Origin: Sceloporus undulatus
Taxonomy: Eukaryota > Chordata > Lepidosauria > Squamata > Phrynosomatidae
Reading direction: 5' to 3'
DNA length: 64,000 nucleotides
Assembly (NCBI RefSeq): GCF_019175285.1
Contig: NC_056523.1
Location: forward strand, 295,173,366-295,237,365
Shown here: positions 61,377 to 64,000 of the stretch, in pieces
Position numbering within the stretch: position 1 is the first letter of the stretch
Layout: each line of letters opens with the position of its first letter
Notes under the pieces: generated by a model
What the model was told of the DNA's origin: nothing
Seen by the model: the letters and a program-made list of their open reading frames with translations, nothing else
Databases searched by the model: none
Translations under genes and position numbers: made by a program

Positions 61377-62796
61377 TGTTTTATTTATAGCCCACCCAAT
61401 CACGAGGAATCCGGGCAAGTTACAACAGTAAAAATACATTAGAAATACAATAAAATTAAAAATTAATATCTTCTCAACCCCCATCCCAGTTCTAAAACTA
61501 CAATATTAAATCATCACAATTTAAAATCAATAAAATACAATAGGCTCAAAATTGGGGAAATTTGGGTGGACAGAGAAACACGGATCGCAGTCTAATCGTA
61601 TTCGGGGAGATGAATGAAACTAACCTAAGTAGTTGGTGGAACAGAGAAGGGCCTCTCTGAATGTTCTTAATATTCTAATGGGCTCATAAGCTCTGCTTAA
61701 ACTTAGAATGCTAAGTGAAAGTACAATTTAAAATGAGCAAATGTTTTTTAAAGAGCCTAACAATGCATTGAATGTTTGTCCACTTGACTGTTTACTCAGG
61801 TCAGTGCAGCCTTACATTTTCAGATTATCTTTCATGTCCATTCTTGTTAAAAACTTACTATTTAGAAATGGCACATGAAATACCAGTGTTTGAGAATGCA
61901 CCTAAACTGGCTTATATGCTAAAATCTGCATAGATCATATACAATGGATTGGGGTATATTTGTTTTCTATTATTCCCTTGTAATATCTCAAACCATGAAA
62001 GCCTTGGCACATATGCAGAGGTTTGCATCTTTAGGACTTGAGGACTCAAGAACCATGAGTGTAATGATTAAGAATATCATCTATCCTTGTTGTATGGCTT
62101 TAAATGATGTGGATATGACAAGTGTGTGTTCTCAGCCATATTCTTGCATAACTACAGGACTCACACATAAATACCTTTTCCAAGCCCAATTCTAAATGTG
62201 AATGAATTTTCAACTCTCTCTAAAAATTGGTTTTCATTGCAAATATGCATGTCTTAAGTATTAAATTAAATGTTCTTGTCTTTTTTCTTCCTGTAGCATT
62301 CATCTGAAGAACCACAGGCACAGCTAATAACATTACATGAAATTTTAGAGGTAAAGAGAATTTTTATTTGTTTGTGTTTGCTACAGTTCAGTGCTGACAT
62401 TGATAGGGAACAAAACAAATATGCCAAGAATTAGTAGTTTGGAATGGTCTGCCCCAAATCTCAACACAATTATGTTGTTCTTGTCTTTAAAACAGGGAAG
62501 TAGAATGAGTTCTTTTGTATTTTCTTTCTTTTAAGCCAACTTTCTCTTATTTGTATTAATAATTTTTGATAAATCTTTAATATATTTACCAGAATTTCAG
62601 GCTGAGAAATCTAATCTGAATTTGTTCTCATTTCCAGAATCTTATAAATAAACATGTAAACGTACCTCATGATCCATATATAACAATCAATGCTTCATTT
62701 TGGTCACCTTACATTGAACTACTTCTGCGATATGGGATTGCATTAAGACATCCAGAAGATCCTAACCGAATACGCCTAGAAAATTTTTATGATTAG
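35199..62796 (+). CDS. CENPK: CENPK, inner kinetochore protein
   Basis: CENP-K pairs with CENP-H and CENP-I in the constitutive centromere network and helps load CENP-A and the outer kinetochore. Coding exons: 35199-35201 (proposed), 39791-39928, 41767-41820, 45951-46023, 53427-53473, 59421-59503, 59615-59713, 60145-60277, 62297-62350, 62638-62796. All introns are GT-AG and phases agree. The product is 280 aa from the exon-1 ATG, or 272 aa from the in-frame ATG at 39812 (human about 269). It is largely coiled coil; recognised stretches include LLEECEEIWKQMEE, LDHDLEMVLST, LGEFLEEHFPLPE, ITLHEILE and IALRHPEDPNRIRLE near the C-terminus. The exon-1 ATG has the context GGCACCATGG, directly followed by the donor. 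The start is an inference; the rest is firm. Introns hold the DIRS element and several hAT elements. Confidence 0.95.
35260..35745. repeat. Complex microsatellite (TA/TC/CA)n
   Basis: About 480 bp of alternating (TC)n, (TA)n, (CA)n and a (TATC)n run at 35453-35473, starting about 60 bp into CENPK intron 1. The long ORFs across it are repeat artefacts. Short 'tatatgccagcattctct' type units recur (35390, 35477, 35499, 35651), so it is partly a higher-order repeat. Confidence 0.85.
36085..36330 (-). mobile_element. L2-type LINE 3' tail
   Basis: (AAT)n followed by 'ttttatttattacccgcatc' and 'ggcaggttataacagagtta', read on minus. Similar to the 12660 and 61338 copies. Confidence 0.65.
36375..36600. 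mobile_element. Palindromic MITE
   Basis: Two inverted halves around 36480: 'ccgaaataatccagtttgg', 'gatcctgggatttgtagttt' and 'aaatcccagaattccatag', 'tcaaactgcatcagttctgc'. CENPK intron 1. Confidence 0.75.
36765..36910 (-). mobile_element. tRNA-derived SINE, 3' part
   Basis: 'ttgttactgttgagtgcctt', 'tggggttttcttggtaag', 'ggctgagagagtgtgactgg' on plus are the inverse of the family tail. A plus-oriented head fragment, 'gccagcatggcgtagtggtt', lies nearby at 36948-36970. Confidence 0.75.
36975..37200. mobile_element. Palindromic MITE, well preserved
   Basis: Ends 'aaaacacactgcagaaataa' and 'ttatttctgcagtgtatttt' mirror each other; both halves carry 'gaccgctttaactgccctgg' or its inverse. Best copy of the family in the window. 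Confidence 0.85.
38487..38851 (-). repeat. GC-rich multi-hairpin element, copy 2
   Basis: Inverted relative to copy 1 (20405-20733), with the same order of hairpins from 'ggtgctttctgcacc' to 'gaccgccgcaaagcggcgg'. It is longer by an 'aagaagctcc' hairpin with its inverse (38723-38752) kept whole. In CENPK intron 1. Flanking 'cat' occurs on both sides. Confidence 0.8.
39575..39709. mobile_element. hAT-type MITE, 135 bp
   Basis: Ends CACTTGTTCTCAACC and GGTTGAGAATCACTG are inverted copies. Flanks 'gtttaaaa' (39567-39574) and 'atttaaaa' (39710-39717) form a 7/8 match target duplication. It sits 80 bp before CENPK exon 2. Confidence 0.75.
39791..39928 (+). CDS. CENPK: CENPK exon 2
   Basis: Acceptor 'ttatttgcag', donor 'gaagag|gtaaaa'. 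It encodes AEIFSKN then MSLYEQDMSPTITSPLLSSN and DAKEQLLEECEEIWKQMEE. The alternative start is ATG 39812-39814; human M1 aligns better with this one. Confidence 0.92.
40018..40665. repeat. Inverted halves of hammerhead-family repeat around unknown DNA
   Basis: The left piece 'ttttgtagcacctttggtaa' (about 40030) and the right piece 'agtttcaaaggtgctacaag' (about 40590) are inverses. The 500 bp between them have an unrecognised 97-codon frame (40115-40408) without known motifs. CENPK intron 2. Confidence 0.4.
40811..41006. mobile_element. Tc1/mariner-type MITE, family A
   Basis: From CAGTGGCCCCTCC to GGGCGCACTG with TA on each side. Shares 'tatgctggagccccatagga' with the family. CENPK intron 2. 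Confidence 0.8.
41093..41260 (-). mobile_element. tRNA-derived SINE, 3' part
   Basis: 'ttgttgttgtgtgccctcaa', 'ggggttttcttagcaagatt', 'cctaaggtcacccagtgggt' are the inverse of the SINE body. CENPK intron 2. Confidence 0.8.
41495..41625. mobile_element. Palindromic MITE, internally deleted
   Basis: 'ttgcagaaataaagcagttt' and 'tcaaagtgcattatttcttc' are the two ends; most of the right half is missing. Confidence 0.6.
41767..41820 (+). CDS. CENPK: CENPK exon 3
   Basis: 54 nt: CQNKLALQESETLGSDPK. Acceptor 'tttaattaag' is weak in pyrimidines just before AG but has a long T run upstream; donor 'aag|gtatgg'. Human has CQNKLSL here. Confidence 0.88.
42700..42880 (+). repeat. GC-rich hairpin element, third type, truncated
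   Basis: 'gggctggtatagac' followed by 'tggcactttgcgccag' recalls the start of copy 1 ('gcggggtacagaccgccgc'). It is cut at about 42890 by the DIRS element. Confidence 0.5.
42891..45522 (+). mobile_element. DIRS-type retrotransposon, broken, in CENPK intron 3
   Basis: Parts in order on the plus strand: left inverted terminal repeat (about 42891-43060), a Cys-rich gag-like region (43226-43654), reverse transcriptase (43676-44060), RNase H (44235-44501), tyrosine recombinase region (44640-45070), internal complementary region (45171-45275) and right terminal repeat (about 45330-45522). The terminal repeats are inverted copies including a 'ccctctatata' promoter-like stretch. The internal region is complementary to both outer edges, the hallmark of DIRS. 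At about 2.6 kb it is shorter than full DIRS elements (5-6 kb), so it has lost internal sequence; several breaks are present. The ends are still similar, so it is younger than the fossil at 9190-11930. Confidence 0.85.
45951..46023 (+). CDS. CENPK: CENPK exon 4
   Basis: Acceptor 'gtttgacag', donor 'gaag|gtacag'. It encodes LSLLMKRLKALTAEFNQWQK RKPE (two runs), matching human LSLLIMQVKCLTAELSQWQK. Confidence 0.92.
46438..46618 (+). mobile_element. 5S-rRNA-derived SINE
   Basis: 46460-46535 matches 5S rRNA: 'tctgatcttggaagctaagc', 'ctggttagtacttggatggg' (both internal promoter boxes). It continues into a non-rRNA body, 'cctaagaaaaccatatgaaa', and a tail 'caacttcaggcacacacaca' that resembles the tail of the tRNA SINEs. 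This is the layout of a 5S SINE rather than a plain 5S pseudogene. CENPK intron 4. Confidence 0.8.
46863..47105. mobile_element. Near-perfect inverted repeat, hAT-type MITE
   Basis: Two arms of about 115 bp each, starting 'tagggttgccataattgtcc' and ending with its inverse, differ by only a few changes (one 3-bp indel, a few substitutions). Inside the arms 'gtaggacaaa' type units repeat. The terminal TAGGGTTGCCATAA is shared with the larger element at 51983-53270. A target duplication was not clear. Confidence 0.8.
48060..48740. mobile_element. Tigger-like DNA transposon remnant, split
   Basis: 'gcatcccttatctgaagtcc' at the left and 'catttcagataagggattat' at the right are inverse ends. The body ('gcatcagtgtacatatactt', 'ggctatgtgtataaggtgca') is also seen at 58258-58622. 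It is interrupted by a hAT element at 48131-48480. Confidence 0.7.
48131..48480. mobile_element. hAT-type element inside Tigger remnant
   Basis: Ends TCAGGGGTAGGCAACCTG and AGGTTGCCTAACCTG, flanked by the exact 8-bp repeat CTCATAAG (48123-48130, 48481-48488). 350 bp, no coding capacity. Confidence 0.85.
48821..49070. mobile_element. Tc1/mariner-type MITE, family B
   Basis: From CACTGGTGCCTCGG to CCGAGGCACCAGTG; ends are inverted copies. TA on the left, TT on the right. More diverged than the 23017 copy. CENPK intron 4. Confidence 0.8.
49373..49724. mobile_element. DNA transposon remnant ('ccgtatat' ends)
   Basis: 'taccgtatatcctcaactat' and the inverse-type 'acttatacgtgaatatatac' at the other end, with 'tgacccatggataagtcga' at both sides (about 49421 and 49643). 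Non-coding. Confidence 0.65.
50320..50690. repeat. GC-rich hairpin element, fourth type
   Basis: 'ctgccagtacagactggca' opens the block; 'aaaaaggagcggcattttgc' and 'gctgcttctttttgagc' form an inner hairpin. Same style as the 20405 family, with ends not resolved. The several ORFs across it are not supported as genes. Confidence 0.45.
51983..53270. mobile_element. hAT-type element with minisatellite and CpG-rich cargo
   Basis: Ends TAGGGTTGCCATAA and its near-inverse TTACGGCATCCCTA, flanked by the exact 8-bp repeat TACCCATA (51975-51982, 53271-53278). Inside: 'gtagggcaacatttt' repeats near the left end, an AT-rich minisatellite (52463-52596, about four units of 33-38 bp), and about 560 bp (52669-53230) of very CpG-rich sequence with GGAGGA runs and (CG/CA) runs. 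The ORFs of 107-173 codons in this part are low-complexity. CENPK intron 4, close to exon 5. Confidence 0.8.
52463..52596. repeat. AT-rich minisatellite
   Basis: About four tandem units of 'aataaaaattaatgaaataa' plus 'aataaaacaagcaat', 33-38 bp each, nearly identical, inside the hAT-type element. Confidence 0.8.
53427..53473 (+). CDS. CENPK: CENPK exon 5
   Basis: 47 nt, found by frame and homology: (G)TA-ITTNPKILVALGRDQ. Acceptor 'tttttcag', donor 'cag|gtatgt'. It lies 156 bp downstream of a hAT-type insertion (51983-53270). Confidence 0.85.
53541..54370 (-). mobile_element. L2-type LINE, 3' part, long open frame
   Basis: The minus strand is open for 193 codons (53788-54369) with 'VSRLDYCNLLLTGLP', 'LLWLPIPFRIQYKLLLLTFK' and 'ALHGLAPPYLSDLLSPYIPT', L2 reverse transcriptase C-terminus. 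(ATT)n at 53541-53570 is its 3' tail. 5'-truncated, fairly young. CENPK intron 5, antisense. Confidence 0.85.
54637..54810. mobile_element. hAT-type MITE
   Basis: Ends CAGTGCTTCTCAAT and ATTTGAGAAGTACTG are inverse; C-rich and G-rich inner arms. No clear target duplication. Confidence 0.65.
56302..56529. mobile_element. Tc1/mariner-type MITE, family A
   Basis: From CAATGCACCC to GGGCGCACTG, TA on both sides. Contains 'catatgctcgagccctattg'. CENPK intron 5. Confidence 0.75.
56558..58090 (+). mobile_element. SINE split by an L2 LINE
   Basis: The SINE head 'ctctggtggtgcagtggtta' is at 56560-56588 and the rest, from 'ctgcaacactcactcacaaa' to 'ggtatataaatgacgc', is at 57892-58080. The break point carries 'gtcagta' on the left and 'gtgagta' on the right, a likely target duplication. 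Confidence 0.8.
56588..57891 (-). mobile_element. L2-type LINE inserted in SINE
   Basis: The minus strand encodes, in pieces, 'LVLLDISATFDTIDHGILLE', 'WFRSYLSGRVQMVSLGDSYS', 'SRLNFCNALYLGLPLYQVQK' and 'TFKALHGSGPSYLREHLSLH', from reverse transcriptase palm to C-terminus. About 1.3 kb, with frameshifts and lacking the 5' part. CENPK intron 5, antisense. Confidence 0.85.
58258..58622. mobile_element. Tigger-like DNA transposon remnant
   Basis: 'gggtctcccttatctgga' at the left and 'attctggataagggagac' at the right are inverse ends; the body matches 48060-48740. A poly-C run (58533-58551) lies inside. Confidence 0.7.
58623..59420. other. CENPK intron 5, end, nothing recognised
   Basis: AT-rich intron sequence before exon 6. 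A minus-strand frame at 58909-59148 has no known motif. Possible old transposon but without clear ends. Confidence 0.4.
59421..59503 (+). CDS. CENPK: CENPK exon 6
   Basis: Acceptor 'ccccttttag', donor 'gag|gtatat'. It encodes LQKLDHDLEMVLSTVQAKNK KLKQELL, coiled coil. Confidence 0.93.
59615..59713 (+). CDS. CENPK: CENPK exon 7
   Basis: Separated from exon 6 by only 111 bp. It encodes REQQWLEEQQQLIACLNQTK and EEVSNQVVHFSEK. The acceptor 'gctaaaag' follows a T/C-rich run at 59577-59598; donor 'aag|gtattc'. Confidence 0.9.
60145..60277 (+). CDS. CENPK: CENPK exon 8
   Basis: Acceptor 'tatcttag', donor 'aga|gtatgg'. It encodes AFQELKTKMLKIKAFKEEIL and KALGEFLEEHFPLPENGGTT followed by a basic KKKR. 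Confidence 0.93.
60965..61330 (-). mobile_element. LINE 3' end, L2-like
   Basis: The minus strand near 61230-61320 encodes 'RERGFLVAALGLWNSPLRG' and the tail has 'aaggtggctaacaaca' and (ATC)n. A common reptile LINE 3' end; exact family not sure. Confidence 0.55.
61338..61700 (-). mobile_element. L2-type LINE 3' end
   Basis: (AAT)n at 61338-61374, then 'ttttatttatagcccaccca' and 'caagttacaacagtaaaaat', same subfamily as 12660-13145. CENPK intron 8. Confidence 0.75.
62297..62350 (+). CDS. CENPK: CENPK exon 9
   Basis: 54 nt: HSSEEPQAQLITLHEILE. Acceptor 'tcctgtag', donor 'gag|gtaaag'. Confidence 0.92.
62638..62796 (+). CDS. CENPK: CENPK exon 10 (C-terminus)
   Basis: It encodes NLINKHVNVPHDPYITINAS, then FWSPYIELLLRYGIALRHPE and DPNRIRLENFYD, stop TAG 62794-62796. 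Acceptor 'catttccag'. This is the most conserved part of CENP-K. Confidence 0.96.
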   Translation, partial: NLINKHVNVPHDPYITINASFWSPYIELLLRYGIALRHPEDPNRIRLENFYD

Positions 62797-62834
62797 CAAG
62801 ATGTATTAAAACCAAGCCATCACCTGGTCAGTAA

Positions 62835-62840
62835 AATAAA
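62835..62840 (+). terminator. Possible CENPK poly(A) signal
   Basis: AATAAA 39 nt after the CENPK stop codon. This would give a very short 3'UTR; a later signal may be used instead. Confidence 0.45.
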
Positions 62841-64000
62841 ATAACAAGAAGGGGTATAAACATTTTCTTCTTCCTCAGAAAATATTAATTACTGATGTTT
62901 TATATCTTTCATGCAGGTTCTTGACATTGTTTCTGTAAAGTAAAACTGCAGAACTCATTTTAGCGTGAGATTTTAAACTGCTTCTAATGTTGCTTTTAAT
63001 AACTATTCTGAAATCTGTTGAGACTGTTAAAAGATCAGCTCAGATTAAAGGACTATTTTAGACCTGTGATTTATTTGGCTCTTGCTTTCCAAATGTTTGA
63101 ACTGTCTGATGTTTTATGGCATGAGCATAAAAGCAAACAGTATTTCTTCCTGGGATTGCATGCTGAGAACATAACAGATTGATTGATTGATTGATTGGCT
63201 TCAAAGTCTCTCCTTCCCACATTTGTGGGAAGTGGAGACAAGAGAAATGGGAGATATTTAAGGTTGTGGATATTTACCCTCTTTCTGACCCTTTCCCTTC
63301 CTAAACCTACTGACTGGTAAGCATTGTTATTGCCATATCATTGGAAATGGGCCCCTTTGAAAATGTTAGGAACACAATTATTATAGATATGCCTCTTAAA
63401 TCAACTATATAGAAAAGAGTGGAACCTTGCCTTACGTGGGGGATCCGTTTGGGACCCACACCCCCGTGTAAGGTGAATTCTGCTTATGCTCAAGCCCCAT
63501 TAGAATGAATGGGGCTCGTGCATGCAGTGGTGTAGTGTGCGCGTGCAGCAGCCACACGCACCATAGACAACATTACAGTGCGGCTTCTGCAGAAGCCGGC
63601 ATATGGAGCAGGCACACTGTATTTTTGAAAATCAGAGAACTTCTGGACTGCTTCCAGATCAATCCAATTCCAGATTCTTCGATGAATAACACTGTAGTTC
63701 CCTTTTCATCATACCTATGATTTAAAATGTTTGACTTCCTGGTATGCTGTACACATCCATATATTTGATTACAGAATCACTAGACTTGGTGTGTTATATA
63801 ATGAGACTAAAACAAAGACCATAATAAGGATTTGGACCTAGTCATGATGTACTTCTGTTACCACCCAAACAAACACTGTTTTAAAATGCATACATATAGA
63901 CCAGTTTTAATCAAATGTGATATTGGACCTTTTCCAATTCAGCATTTTCATGCAAGGTTGAGACAGCTAGCAAACTTGGACTTTTTCATAGAACATGATG
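62841..64000. other. 3' flank of CENPK
   Basis: AT-rich, no gene seen. It has a (GATT)n run at 63178-63198 and the family-A MITE at 63418-63619. In human ADAMTS6 comes next after CENPK; no exon of it is visible here. Confidence 0.5.
63418..63619. mobile_element. Tc1/mariner-type MITE, family A
   Basis: Starts near 'agtggaaccttgccttacgt' and ends 'gcaggcacactg' with TA on the right. Shares 'tatgctcaagccccattaga' with the family. Confidence 0.7.

Overview
The window is vertebrate nuclear DNA, most likely from a squamate reptile (lizard or snake). The three host genes keep an order and orientation I recall from other amniotes: TRIM23 (+), PPWD1 (-) and CENPK (+). Their proteins are close to the mammalian ones. 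The repeats point to a squamate: tRNA-derived SINEs, a 5S-rRNA-derived SINE, CR1 and L2 LINEs, DIRS elements and many hAT and Tc1/mariner-type MITEs. The species call is an inference from repeat types, not from a database match.

Layout. 1-2970 is a repeat-rich TRIM23 intron. 2971-5944 holds the last four coding exons of TRIM23 (the ARF-type GTPase domain), ending in a stop codon. About 5945-15800 is the convergent gap between TRIM23 and PPWD1. It has no confident gene and contains an old DIRS fossil. 15948-34947 is PPWD1, complete, in 11 coding exons on the minus strand (639 aa by my splicing). 34948-35198 is a compact, GC-rich, divergent promoter shared by PPWD1 and CENPK. 35199-62796 is CENPK on the plus strand (272 or 280 aa, depending on the start). 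The rest is 3' flank with one MITE.

How the genes relate. TRIM23 is a RING/B-box E3 ligase with a C-terminal ARF-like GTPase. PPWD1 is a WD40-cyclophilin found with spliceosomes. CENPK is a coiled-coil subunit of the inner-kinetochore CENP-H/I/K module. They are not one pathway. PPWD1 and CENPK share a promoter of about 250 bp with CRE, E-box, YY1-like, CCAAT and CHR-like sites. The CCAAT-CHR pair lies on the CENPK side, which fits cell-cycle control of a kinetochore gene.

Most of the sequence is intron and transposon. The most notable points are: a GC-AG intron inside the TRIM23 GTPase domain; a 70-bp tandem duplication in the divergent promoter that creates a second, out-of-frame PPWD1-type ATG; a CENPK start codon that may be the last three bases of exon 1; a DIRS element with inverted ends and an internal complementary region in CENPK intron 3; several hAT-type elements with exact 8-bp target duplications, one with a CpG-rich cargo; a family of GC-rich multi-hairpin elements; and repeated copies of a hammerhead-ribozyme-like motif. 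I found no prokaryote-type system (operon, CRISPR, toxin-antitoxin). All coordinates were read by eye; gene identities rest on remembered family sequences.
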